A stretch of 64,000 bases of DNA from contig CABYTO010000006.1 in assembly GCA_902521995.1 (NCBI GenBank), positions 1 through 64,000 on the forward strand, written 5' to 3'. Source of the stretch: an uncultured Prochlorococcus sp. Its GTDB lineage: Bacteria > Cyanobacteriota > Cyanobacteriia > PCC-6307 > Cyanobiaceae. Made by a program: the position numbers and the translations under genes. Shown here in pieces: positions 42,541 to 51,248 of this stretch (position 1 is its first letter; each line of letters opens with the position of its first letter). The notes beneath the pieces were generated by a model. It was given only the letters and a program-made list of their open reading frames with translations, was not told the origin of the DNA and did not search any database.

Positions 42541-43555
42541 AAATTTCAATAAATTACTAAATTATTCCTTATTAAAAATTTCATTAATACCGATAATGCT
42601 ATGGATAATTTCTTCATTAGTATTTATTTTATTGAGAGTTGCCCCCGGTGATCCTGTCGATGCCATACTTGGATCTGGTGCAGATGAGGTTTCAAGAGAA
42701 TTTCTAAGAAATAAATTGGGGCTAAATGAACCTTTAATAAGTCAATATTTTTCATATATTAAAAATATATTGCACTTAGATTTTGGCCAATCTCTTAGTA
42801 CCCAGGAGTCAGTCCTCAATATTATTATTAAGTCATTGCCTGCAAGTCTTGAGCTTGGATTCTTTTCAATATTAAGTGCCACACTAATAGGATTCCCATT
42901 GGGATTAATTGGCTTAAGAAATAAAGGTAAAAAGACTGATTATATCGCGAGAATATTAGGAATTGCTACATATGCGGTCCCTCCTTTTTGGGGTGCAATG
43001 TTAGCGCAATTATTATTTTCTGTATTCTTTAACATTTCCCCAATTGGAGGTAGATTTCCAATATTTCAACAACAACCTCAAATTACAGGTTTTCTAGTTT
43101 TAGATAGTATTCTTTCAAATAATATTATTGCTTTGAAAGATAGTCTTTATCATCTCGCACTTCCTTCTATTACCCTTGGCTTTTTATTAAGTGGTATATT
43201 CAGCCGCTCATTAAGAGTAAATTTGGATAAGACATTAAAAAGTGATTATGTAAATGCTGCTATATGTAGAGGAATATCAAGTAAAAAAATATTTTTAAAC
43301 CATGCATTGCCTAATGCTCTATTACCAATTGTCACTATTTCTGGCTTGACTATGGCCTCATTAGCAGGAGGTGCTTTATTGTTCGAGGTAACTTTTTCAT
43401 GGCCAGGTATAGCTTTAAGATTACATGAAGCTATTTCTCAAAGAGACTATACCTTGGTTCAAGGAATTGTAATTTTTACCTCTATGCTCATAGTTTCTTT
43501 AAATCTCTTCGTGGATATCTTAATCGCATATTTAGATCCACGAATAGAATACTAA
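42533..43555 (+). CDS. DppB-type ABC transporter permease
   Basis: 340 residues with six membrane helices and the binding-protein-dependent transport (EAA-type) region at ADYVNAAICRGISSKKIFLNHALPNALLPIV-like positions 235-265. The N-terminal LLRVAPGDPVDAILG is the classic DppB/GsiC motif. The ATG at 42533 is preferred; a TTG codon immediately before it (42530) is also in frame. It overlaps the end of the binding-protein gene, and its stop overlaps the stop of the convergent hydrolase by four bases. Confidence 0.92.
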   Translation: MSRNFNKLLNYSLLKISLIPIMLWIISSLVFILLRVAPGDPVDAILGSGADEVSREFLRNKLGLNEPLISQYFSYIKNILHLDFGQSLSTQESVLNIIIKSLPASLELGFFSILSATLIGFPLGLIGLRNKGKKTDYIARILGIATYAVPPFWGAMLAQLLFSVFFNISPIGGRFPIFQQQPQITGFLVLDSILSNNIIALKDSLYHLALPSITLGFLLSGIFSRSLRVNLDKTLKSDYVNAAICRGISSKKIFLNHALPNALLPIVTISGLTMASLAGGALLFEVTFSWPGIALRLHEAISQRDYTLVQGIVIFTSMLIVSLNLFVDILIAYLDPRIEY

Positions 43556-45102
43556 TTTTCGGAAATTTTTTTTATTGTTTCAAGATCTAAAAGATGGAAA
43601 TCAATTCCCAAATCCCTTTGATTTTTAATTACTGTGGGGATCTTTTGATCTTTAATATTTTTTAAAAATTCAACTATAAATTTCGTAGATAAATCTTGTA
43701 CTAATATTGGCTCTAAACCGATAAAAGGTTCACTTATTTTGAATACGTCATTCTTTTCTTCATAGTTATTATTAATTCTTATTGGAGAGAAATGACTTGC
43801 CCCTTCAATAACTAAAAATCTATTTGATGGATTATTTAAAGCAGAAAAAACTCTAAATTGTTCATTAATTAATGGTGTGATAAGGTCATACGTACCACCT
43901 ATTAGAAGAGTTGGTGTTTTAATGCCAGCACTATTTTCTTTTGGCCATACTAAACTGCCAAATGAATTAAAACCTATAATCGCACTGGCTTTATTAGAGT
44001 TATTTTTCTTAGGGAATGGTATTTCGCTCAACTGACATTGAAGTAATTTAGATAAATTTGTTAACGCAAAGTCTTTTAATGCCGAATCACATTTGTCCTC
44101 TAGTTGATCAGTAGGTTTATTGCCTTCATATAAAAGTGCAATTAGAGCACCAAGTGAATGCCCCATTAAAATATAAGAATCATTAGGCAAACCAAATTCT
44201 CCATTTTCATGAGTTTTCACTACAGCATCTAAATCTTTAATTCTATATGAGAAAAAGTCAGCACTTCCTGGTATTGCTTCCTTACCTTCGAGTACTTCTT
44301 TGAATGATTCTAAATTACTCCCTTTATGATCTATGAATAATATTGGCCAACCTCTTCTAGCCAATTCATTGCCTATCCATTTGAAATTATTAATTTCGCC
44401 TCCAAGTCCTGGCATAAAAATTATCAATTCTTTATCATCATTTCTTTTATTGCTTTTCCATATTTCAATTTCAAAAGCTTTCACTCGGTGAGGAGCATAA
44501 ATTTTTTTAACAATTTTTATTAGATCTTGAGTTGATTTTTTTTCAGAATTTTTAAAGGAATTTTGGTTCGTTCTTTCAAGTTTATTTAATTTGGATAAAA
44601 GTTCTTGTTGCATTGATAATTCATTTTTCCAAGATGAAATTATTAAAATTAAATTATCAATATCTAGTGAAATTTCTTCTGATGGTAATGCTTTGATGAT
44701 GTCTAAAGTTGAAACTTCTTTTTTTTGATCTAATAAATTTTCTATAGTGTTATATATTTCTGTTCCATTATTGTCATTTGGAACTTGAATGCTTTTGCTT
44801 AATTCTGTAAGAATTTTACGACCTATCCAACTTCTTAATATTTCTCTATTTAATCCCTCTTCTTTGAAAACTGGAAATTCTAAAAATTTTGATAATTCAA
44901 AAACTCTTATAAATCCATTTTTTTTAAACCAATCTATTAATTCTGTTGAATCATCTTTGTAATTTTCTAATTTTGATAATTGTTCTATAGTAAGAGGGAT
45001 TTCCATCTCTTCAAACTTAATATTTATCTTTTCAGCAGCCTTTAAACCATTATTAAAAAATAAACCACAAAAACTAAAAAAAATTATAAAAATGTATTTC
45101 AC
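43552..45102 (-). CDS. DUF1400-containing exported alpha/beta hydrolase
   Basis: 516 residues. A signal peptide (about 1-21) precedes a cyanobacterial DUF1400 region (about 25-160, with PLTIEQLSKLENY and STLDIIKALPSEEISLD) and an alpha/beta hydrolase domain with FMPGLGGEINNF, the nucleophile elbow LMGHSLGALIALL and a late GASHFSP His. Probably a periplasmic lipase or esterase; substrate unknown. GTG start lies just 2 bases from the GTG of the divergent MFS gene, so the two promoters must lie inside each other's coding region. Confidence 0.85.
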   Translation of the reverse strand: MKYIFIIFFSFCGLFFNNGLKAAEKINIKFEEMEIPLTIEQLSKLENYKDDSTELIDWFKKNGFIRVFELSKFLEFPVFKEEGLNREILRSWIGRKILTELSKSIQVPNDNNGTEIYNTIENLLDQKKEVSTLDIIKALPSEEISLDIDNLILIISSWKNELSMQQELLSKLNKLERTNQNSFKNSEKKSTQDLIKIVKKIYAPHRVKAFEIEIWKSNKRNDDKELIIFMPGLGGEINNFKWIGNELARRGWPILFIDHKGSNLESFKEVLEGKEAIPGSADFFSYRIKDLDAVVKTHENGEFGLPNDSYILMGHSLGALIALLYEGNKPTDQLEDKCDSALKDFALTNLSKLLQCQLSEIPFPKKNNSNKASAIIGFNSFGSLVWPKENSAGIKTPTLLIGGTYDLITPLINEQFRVFSALNNPSNRFLVIEGASHFSPIRINNNYEEKNDVFKISEPFIGLEPILVQDLSTKFIVEFLKNIKDQKIPTVIKNQRDLGIDFHLLDLETIKKISEN

Positions 45103-45104
45103 TA

Positions 45105-46334
45105 GTGATTAGTCCAAATAGTTTACAAATTAGCAAAAATTGGTGGATTCAATTTCCTTATCATTTAAGGTTAATAACCAAGATAAGATTTTTCGCTGCA
45201 TTTGGAGCAGGAGGTGTTATTTATTTAACATCACTTATTTTTAATAACCTAGGATTGTCGGCGACAGATATTGGTCTGGGATTTACCATTTCAGCAATAA
45301 TTGGAACCGTAACAAGACTCTTTACAGGTAATTATCTTAATAAAACGGGAAAAATACAATTTCCGATTATTACTTCTTCAATACTAAGTATTGCCGCTAG
45401 CTTATGCCTCATTTTTTCAAGAGATACTTTTTTGTACATAATTGGACAATCATTTGTTGGAGCTGCTGCAGGAATATATTGGCCTGCTGCCGAATTTGGG
45501 GTGCCCTATTTTTGTCATCCTATCGAAACACGTAAGGCTTATGCCCTTGTTAGAAGTTCGGAAGCTTTAGGAATATTTCTAGGGGTATTCTTAGGAGGGT
45601 ATATGACGAATTTTTTGTATTCTAAATCAATATTTATAAATGATATATTTTGCATGTTATCTATCACGTATTTAATATCTAGAAATAGTTTTTCTATAAA
45701 AAGAAACTTAGAAAATTTTCAAAAAAAATTAGTAGATCCAATTAATCAGGGACAATTGAATTGGAATAAAAATTCAACAATAATAATTTTATCTATTTTA
45801 TTGATAACTACCTCTTTAGCCCTGATACAAGTAACTTTGCCTCTGGATCTTGTCAAAGGTGGAGTATATCGCACTGCATTAAGCAAAGAAATTATCAGTC
45901 TTATAATTTCTATTCAGTTAATTTTATTGTTGTTTTTACAATGGCCTGTCGGTTCTTGGATATCTAAGAAAGAAAGATTATTTGGCTTGAAATTTAGTTT
46001 AATAAATTTCTCTTTCGCTTCATTTTTATTATTTATTTCTAGTTATTTAAATATCCCAGCGTTTTATTTAATTTCTTTGGCATTGATTCTAGTAAGTTTG
46101 GGGACTGCTTCATTTCTTCCAACATCAACAGATGTCGTTTTCAGAATAGCTCCTTCAAATAAAAAAGGGTTTGCACTTGCGCTACTATCACAATGTTTCG
46201 CTATGGGTTATTTTTTTGGACCATTTATTTCAGGACGCATATTAGATCTATTTGGTTATGCTTCAATAATCTGGCTTTCAATTTCTTGTTGTTGCTTTAT
46301 TGCATTTACAATTCTATTTAAGAGATTATTTTAA
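45105..46334 (+). CDS. major facilitator superfamily transporter
   Basis: 409 residues with about twelve membrane helices in two halves. RLFTGNYLNKTGK in the first cytoplasmic loop resembles the MFS loop 2-3 motif and SFVGAAAGIYWPAAEFG lies in helix 4-5. Substrate unknown. The GTG start has no in-frame alternative before the conserved FAAFGAG. Its stop overlaps the convergent DUF2834 gene by four bases. Confidence 0.88.
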   Translation: MISPNSLQISKNWWIQFPYHLRLITKIRFFAAFGAGGVIYLTSLIFNNLGLSATDIGLGFTISAIIGTVTRLFTGNYLNKTGKIQFPIITSSILSIAASLCLIFSRDTFLYIIGQSFVGAAAGIYWPAAEFGVPYFCHPIETRKAYALVRSSEALGIFLGVFLGGYMTNFLYSKSIFINDIFCMLSITYLISRNSFSIKRNLENFQKKLVDPINQGQLNWNKNSTIIILSILLITTSLALIQVTLPLDLVKGGVYRTALSKEIISLIISIQLILLLFLQWPVGSWISKKERLFGLKFSLINFSFASFLLFISSYLNIPAFYLISLALILVSLGTASFLPTSTDVVFRIAPSNKKGFALALLSQCFAMGYFFGPFISGRILDLFGYASIIWLSISCCCFIAFTILFKRLF

Positions 46335-46702
46335 TTAATCTTTTCTAATTCAATAATTCTTCTCTCTCTTAGAAATAAGAAAAAAGGTGCAGAGAATGCG
46401 AATGCTATAAGAAAAGTTCCAATGTATACAACCCACATATTCTTCATGTTTAGTTTTTTTGATTCATTTACTATCCATATAAAAATAGCGCTTGCACCTA
46501 TTAATAAGTCTCTAGAAATTGACTGAGCTGCAGGATTTGCATTCGCTAAAGAAATGAAGTTATTTATATCAAAGCTGTTTCCATATTCCCTAGCAAATTC
46601 GAAATTTGCCATCATTGGCAGTACAGCACCCAAAATTGATAGAAAAAGGTAAAGATAAGATAGTATCTGTTTATTATCTTTTAAAATGTTAAATGAATTC
46701 AC
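46331..46702 (-). CDS. DUF2834 family membrane protein
   Basis: 123 residues with three membrane helices. The arrangement LYLFLSILGAVLPM, then DLLIGASAIFIWIVNESKKL and a final helix ending in FFLFLRERR is that of the DUF2834 family of cyanobacteria, which has no known function. It lies between an MFS transporter and a PfkB kinase. Confidence 0.8.
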   Translation of the reverse strand: MNSFNILKDNKQILSYLYLFLSILGAVLPMMANFEFAREYGNSFDINNFISLANANPAAQSISRDLLIGASAIFIWIVNESKKLNMKNMWVVYIGTFLIAFAFSAPFFLFLRERRIIELEKIN

Positions 46703-46743
46703 TAGTCAAAAATATTTCTTTTAATAATAGTATTTAAAAGCTT

Positions 46744-47613
46744 ATGGTTGTTGAAAAGAATAATAAAGTTGAAGACTATAAATTTAAAAAAGGAAATTTA
46801 AATTTTGCTGTGGTTGGTCATGTTGAGTGGATAAATTTCTTAATGGTTGATCAATTACCAAAACCGGGAGTCATTTCTCATTCTGAAAAGTCCCTTGAGT
46901 ATCCAGCTGGTGGTGGCTCTATTATCGCAAAAATACTTTCTGATTTAACTTTCAACCAAATTCATTTTTTTACGTCATTAGGTAATGATGAATATGGAGA
47001 TAAGTGTTTCAAGATTCTCTCAAATATGGGAATTAAGATGCATGTAGCTTGGCGAGATAAACCAACTAGAAGAGGATTTAGTTTAATAGACTCTCAAGGT
47101 GAAAGAGCAATAACAGTTATTGGTGAAAGGTTAGCTCCAACTCATAAAGACAAGTTGGAATGGAACATTTTAAAAAAAATGGACGGAATTTTTATTACGG
47201 CATCTGATTCAGAGATTTTTAAAATGGCTAGATCAGCTTCAATACTGTGTACGACACCAAGGGTAGGATTAAACACAATTAATAAATCAAATGTTTTTTT
47301 AGATGGATTAATAGGCAGTAATCTTGATCCAGGGGAAGTTTTTTCTTTTTCTGATTTATCGTTAAAACCCAAATATACTATTAAAACCGAGGGAGATAAG
47401 GGAGGCATAATATTCCCAGGAGGAAGATATAAGGCTCTTAAAAACAAAAAATTAAAGGTTGATTCTTATGGATGTGGCGATTCTTTTGCTGCTGGTATTC
47501 TTTATGGAATGGCATCTAAATGGGATATAGATAAAAGTTTAAATCTTGCTAAAGTGATAGGTAGAAACGCTAGTGAATTTTTCGGGCCATATGCAAATAA
47601 TGATGAAATATAA
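46744..47613 (+). CDS. PfkB/ribokinase-family sugar kinase
   Basis: 289 residues. An N-terminal GHVEW replaces the usual GE/GD start, followed by the first signature AGGGSIIAKILSDL, HFFTSLGNDEYG, and the second signature DSYGCGDSFAAGILYG with catalytic base Asp246. Ribokinase-like fold, substrate unknown; ribose, fructose and nucleoside kinases share these motifs. A short gene for a membrane protein follows after 16 bases. Confidence 0.88.
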   Translation: MVVEKNNKVEDYKFKKGNLNFAVVGHVEWINFLMVDQLPKPGVISHSEKSLEYPAGGGSIIAKILSDLTFNQIHFFTSLGNDEYGDKCFKILSNMGIKMHVAWRDKPTRRGFSLIDSQGERAITVIGERLAPTHKDKLEWNILKKMDGIFITASDSEIFKMARSASILCTTPRVGLNTINKSNVFLDGLIGSNLDPGEVFSFSDLSLKPKYTIKTEGDKGGIIFPGGRYKALKNKKLKVDSYGCGDSFAAGILYGMASKWDIDKSLNLAKVIGRNASEFFGPYANNDEI

Positions 47614-47629
47614 TTGAATTAACACTTAT

Positions 47630-47821
47630 ATGAGCAACTTAGATAATAAAAATAAAAATATTCTTGTAGAAAACCTTATTGTTTTCTTTTTATTTACTGT
47701 TTTTTTATTTTTTAAATCTTTGAAAACTTTATTTAGAATTTTTACTTACGGAATCTTAAAAAAAGAAATATTAACTACTAAAAGTAACTTAGGAGTAGAT
47801 ATTAAAATAAAAATTAAATAG
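47630..47821 (+). CDS. small single-helix membrane protein, unknown
   Basis: 63 residues with one membrane helix (about 14-30, LIVFFLFTVFLFF) and a basic C-terminal half. No family recognised. Only 3 bases separate it from the next ORF, which also starts with a helix and has a basic tail, so the two may work together. Confidence 0.5.
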   Translation: MSNLDNKNKNILVENLIVFFLFTVFLFFKSLKTLFRIFTYGILKKEILTTKSNLGVDIKIKIK

Positions 47822-47824
47822 GTA

Positions 47825-48178
47825 ATGAATATATTTTTAGTTTTCCTAATTTTAGGAGTTATTTTTTTTATCTACAAAATAATTAAATCTAAAAAACCAA
47901 AGAACTTAAAATTAAACAAATTTAAAAAAAAACATCAGAGTACGCAAACAAATATTGAAAGAATTTTTTTAAGAGAGGAAGAAAAAACCTTTTCAAACCC
48001 TAATATAAATATCTATATTGGGAGTTATGATAACGAAGAAAATATTAATAGGAAATCTAATATTCACAGAGCAAGGCTTTCAAAATTTAAGAAATCCAGA
48101 TTAAATGATGAAATGATTTTTCAAGATGAGGAACAAAGGATTTATAAAATTAAAAATGGAAAAAAAGTTTACTTATAG
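47825..48178 (+). CDS. small membrane-anchored basic protein, unknown
   Basis: 117 residues: an N-terminal anchor (3-20), then a strongly Lys/Asn-rich cytoplasmic or periplasmic part (KPKNLKLNKFKKKHQS) ending in FQDEEQRIYKIKNGKKVYL. No catalytic motif. It converges on the pentapeptide-repeat gene with 8 bases between stops. Confidence 0.5.
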   Translation: MNIFLVFLILGVIFFIYKIIKSKKPKNLKLNKFKKKHQSTQTNIERIFLREEEKTFSNPNINIYIGSYDNEENINRKSNIHRARLSKFKKSRLNDEMIFQDEEQRIYKIKNGKKVYL

Positions 48179-48186
48179 TTTTTGTT

Positions 48187-48705
48187 CTAACTACACTCAA
48201 GACTTTCTCTTGTTGAAACACCTGTTGTGGGATTGATCCCATCAGCAATTTCACAAAGATTTCTTTGATCTTCGCTGTCAAGAATAGCGTAAGAAAAATC
48301 TGCTCCTTCTATTTGAGCTCCTGCAAAACTGCTACCTGATGCGATCATATTTATTAAAACGGCATTTCTAAGATCTGTTTTTTGGAAATTAACTCGATCA
48401 GAAAGAGTATCGGTCAGGTCGATTCCATTTAAATTAGAACCTTTTAAATCAGATAGGGTTAAGGTTGTCCCATGTAAATCAACGTCACTAAAATCTGCAT
48501 CTCTTGCAACTGCTCCAGCTATAGATGACAAATGAAGATCCTCTCCATGGAAATCAAATCCTGTAATATTAGATCTTACATAACTTGGAACTTCATCTCC
48601 CTCGCCCTTAACAGCTACATTTGCTCCAGCAAAAACTGGAGAGGATAAAACTAAGAAAGAAAAAATTATGCATAAAAGATATTTTAAAAACCTAAAAAAT
48701 TTCAT
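48187..48705 (-). CDS. exported pentapeptide-repeat protein (probable thylakoid lumen)
   Basis: 172 residues: a cleavable signal peptide ending in SSPVFAGA (about 1-27), then pentapeptide repeats of the A(D/N)LXX type (FDFHGEDLHLSSIAGA, ADFSDVDLHGTTLTLSDLKG, GIDLTD, ADFSYA), which fold into a right-handed quadrilateral beta-helix. Close to the lumenal pentapeptide proteins of cyanobacteria and plastids (TL15/TL17-like). Function not established. Confidence 0.9.
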   Translation of the reverse strand: MKFFRFLKYLLCIIFSFLVLSSPVFAGANVAVKGEGDEVPSYVRSNITGFDFHGEDLHLSSIAGAVARDADFSDVDLHGTTLTLSDLKGSNLNGIDLTDTLSDRVNFQKTDLRNAVLINMIASGSSFAGAQIEGADFSYAILDSEDQRNLCEIADGINPTTGVSTRESLECS

Positions 48706-48788
48706 ACTAGTTAATTCGAATATTATTATTTTATAACAATTAGATAATTTTTAAAATTGATATATAAATTTGGAATACCTTTTTAAGA

Positions 48789-49310
48789 TTATTTAACACT
48801 ATAAATTTTAAATCTAGGTTCTAGATTAGTTATACAATCTAGGAGTTTTTTATTATCTTTGCTATTCGTTACCTTAAATTCAGATTCAACTGTACCGCCT
48901 TCATCTCTAATGGCTTGATTTAAAACTATGGAACCGTTTTCGTCAGATACGGATCTATGAAAAGTTCCTCTAGGTATCCTTAAAATATATCCGCAAGATT
49001 CTAATCTAACTTTATAAAAAGGATAATCCCAACCAAAATTGACAAGGAAAAATGTTCTACCTCCAGAGATAGCTAATAGATTATCTTCTTGATTGTGATG
49101 TATGTAAAATTGCCAATTATTAAAATCTTCATCATTTGGAGGGCTGATAGCAGGACCACTGTGAATAACTAGATCTCTATAATTTGATTCATTAACACTA
49201 ATATCAAAAAATCTGACATCTTTTGTATCGCGAAATTTTTCATAACTTATCAATTCAAACATTTTTGATTTATTTGATTTGATAACTGGAATTTCTAAAC
49301 TTGAGTTCAA
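48789..49310 (-). CDS. cupin-like conserved protein, unknown
   Basis: 173 residues, mostly beta. The segments WQFYIHHNQEDNLLAISGGRTFFLVN, split here as a HHN pair and a glycine turn, and ILRIPRGTFHRSVSD with PxGxxH look like the two halves of a cupin metal site, which would suit an isomerase or sugar-nucleotide epimerase-like protein. Activity unknown. It lies 126 bases downstream of the transglutaminase-like gene on the same strand and might be the last gene of that cassette. Confidence 0.65.
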   Translation of the reverse strand: MNSSLEIPVIKSNKSKMFELISYEKFRDTKDVRFFDISVNESNYRDLVIHSGPAISPPNDEDFNNWQFYIHHNQEDNLLAISGGRTFFLVNFGWDYPFYKVRLESCGYILRIPRGTFHRSVSDENGSIVLNQAIRDEGGTVESEFKVTNSKDNKKLLDCITNLEPRFKIYSVK

Positions 49311-49436
49311 TTTTCTTTAAGAATTAAACAAATGAAAACAGATATATATGTCTAAGAACGTATCAATTAACACTAAAAAAGAAACATATTATTATTTATG
49401 TTTTTTTGTCATTTTAAAAGATTAAAAATAGTGTGT

Positions 49437-50294
49437 TTAATTAATTTCAAGGGGTTTGATTTCCCAAGATAAAGTATTTTCTAAATTATTTTTTCCTATA
49501 AAGTTTCCTGTAATTACGGAGGTTAAATTAGATTTTGAAGAGGATACCAATGTTAAATATCTATCATCTATTAATCCTTTTCCGCTTGGATCAAAACCTC
49601 TCCAACCTGCACCTGGAATATATAATTCAGCCCAAGCGTGTAAATCCAACTCAGAGGGTAAGGGATCTTCAAAATGATAACCACTTACAAACCTACTTGG
49701 GATACCTATAGACCTGCAAGCTTCAACCATTAGCATTGCTAAATCTCTGCATGAACCTATACGTTCTCTAAGCGTTCTGCTAGCCGGCCATGCTGGACCA
49801 GTATGTCTTTTGGTATATTTAACCCGATCTTGAATAATCTCTATTAGTTGGTAGGTAAATGATAATGCGTTATTAATGCTTCCTGCTAAGGCTTCTTGAG
49901 CAAGTTCTACTGCAGAGGGATCGTGTTGTCCATTTGGCATCCATCCCTCTAATGCTCCCTGTAAATCTCTGTTAATAATGCTTCTACAAAAAGGTAATGT
50001 TAAATCTCTATTTTTAACTCCATCAATAATGTTTGGATGTTTAATAGTTTCAACTTCACTGACTGATTCAATAATTAAATTATCTGTTAATCCATTAAAT
50101 CTGATTCTATTAATCTCTTCCCCGCTGGCCGCAAGTAATGGATAAATAATTTCTGGTTCTGGGGTTATTTTTAATTCAAAATTCTTTAGCTTTTGGAATC
50201 CATTTGACCTTGGCTTTATACATAATCTATGCTCGCCTAATTGAACAGGGTCTTCGTATTTATATTCAAGTTTGTGAATGTATTTAATTCTCAT
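49437..50294 (-). CDS. transglutaminase-like protease/ligase domain protein
   Basis: 285 residues: an N-terminal beta domain typical of bacterial transglutaminase-like proteins (1-95) and a core with Cys182 (IGSCRDLAML), His219 (LDLHAWAEL) and Asp235 (RGFDPSG), the complete triad. Family members hydrolyse or form amide bonds. It is the third gene of a minus-strand cassette after the ATP-grasp and alpha-E genes (11-base gap from the latter), the conserved trio predicted to make or modify peptides. Confidence 0.9.
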   Translation of the reverse strand: MRIKYIHKLEYKYEDPVQLGEHRLCIKPRSNGFQKLKNFELKITPEPEIIYPLLAASGEEINRIRFNGLTDNLIIESVSEVETIKHPNIIDGVKNRDLTLPFCRSIINRDLQGALEGWMPNGQHDPSAVELAQEALAGSINNALSFTYQLIEIIQDRVKYTKRHTGPAWPASRTLRERIGSCRDLAMLMVEACRSIGIPSRFVSGYHFEDPLPSELDLHAWAELYIPGAGWRGFDPSGKGLIDDRYLTLVSSSKSNLTSVITGNFIGKNNLENTLSWEIKPLEIN

Positions 50295-50305
50295 TAATAA
50301 ACTTA

Positions 50306-51247
50306 TTAATTAATAAAATATTTTTCTTGAATGAGATCATTTAATTTATTTAAATCCATTTGCAATGAATCAATCGCCTCATGTAAACCATCATTTATTA
50401 TATCTTCAATTCTGATATAACTCCACTTTGCTTTAAGTAAACCTCTCATGCATTCTAATTCTGAAGGATTTTCAGTAGATGGTGAGGTATCTATCATTTT
50501 AAGTGTATTGCTTATCCCATCAAGACAGTATCTTACTGATCTAGGGAAAATTGGATCAAGTAAAAGAAATCTCGCAACTGAATTAGGCTTTATAGAATTT
50601 TGCACTGCTTTCCTAAACATTTGATAAGCTCCAGCTGAACGTAAAAGTGCAATCCATTGCAGCTCATCAAGAACTCCTCCAAGTTCATCTAAGCTGGGTA
50701 GGAGTAAATAATATTTAACATCTAAAATTCTTGATGTTTTGTCAGCTCTTTCAATTAATCTTCCAAGAATGCTAAATCTCCAGGCAAGATCTTTGCTTAG
50801 AGTCGCATCTGTAATTCCATAAAAAAGCTGACATTCCCTCCTTATTTCACTTAATTGTTCTTGTCTTGGTTTATTCCATATTGCCTCTCCTTCTTGCATA
50901 TTCCAATATAAAATATTAATCTGTTCCCACATTTCTGTGGTCATGACATCTCTGATTTGTCTTGCATTTTCTCTTGCCATTTGGATGCAAGAAATTATGC
51001 TATTTGGGTTTAAACGATCTCTTATTAAAAAATTAATAACGTCATCAGGCTTTTTCTCCGGGAATCTTTTATCAAAAGATTCTCTGTCACTGGAGGCATC
51101 AATTAATGGTAGCCAAGGTTCTGCACTTCCTGGCGGACAATCTAATGACATTGCTTCGCTTACTTCCACGAAACGAGATATGTTTTCCGCACGTTCTAAA
51201 TAACGATTGATCCAATAAAGAGACTCTGCTACACGACTTAAAAGCAT
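50306..51247 (-). CDS. alpha-E domain protein (DUF403)
   Basis: 313 residues, almost all alpha-helical. The start LLSRVAESLYWINRYLERAENISRF is diagnostic of the alpha-E family (seen here at 2-26), and REECQLFYGITDATLSKDLAWRF-type segments follow. The domain has no known catalytic activity and is found beside circularly permuted ATP-grasp enzymes. One base separates it from the ATP-grasp stop, so the two are surely co-translated. Confidence 0.92.
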   Translation of the reverse strand: MLLSRVAESLYWINRYLERAENISRFVEVSEAMSLDCPPGSAEPWLPLIDASSDRESFDKRFPEKKPDDVINFLIRDRLNPNSIISCIQMARENARQIRDVMTTEMWEQINILYWNMQEGEAIWNKPRQEQLSEIRRECQLFYGITDATLSKDLAWRFSILGRLIERADKTSRILDVKYYLLLPSLDELGGVLDELQWIALLRSAGAYQMFRKAVQNSIKPNSVARFLLLDPIFPRSVRYCLDGISNTLKMIDTSPSTENPSELECMRGLLKAKWSYIRIEDIINDGLHEAIDSLQMDLNKLNDLIQEKYFIN

Positions 51248-51248
51248 A

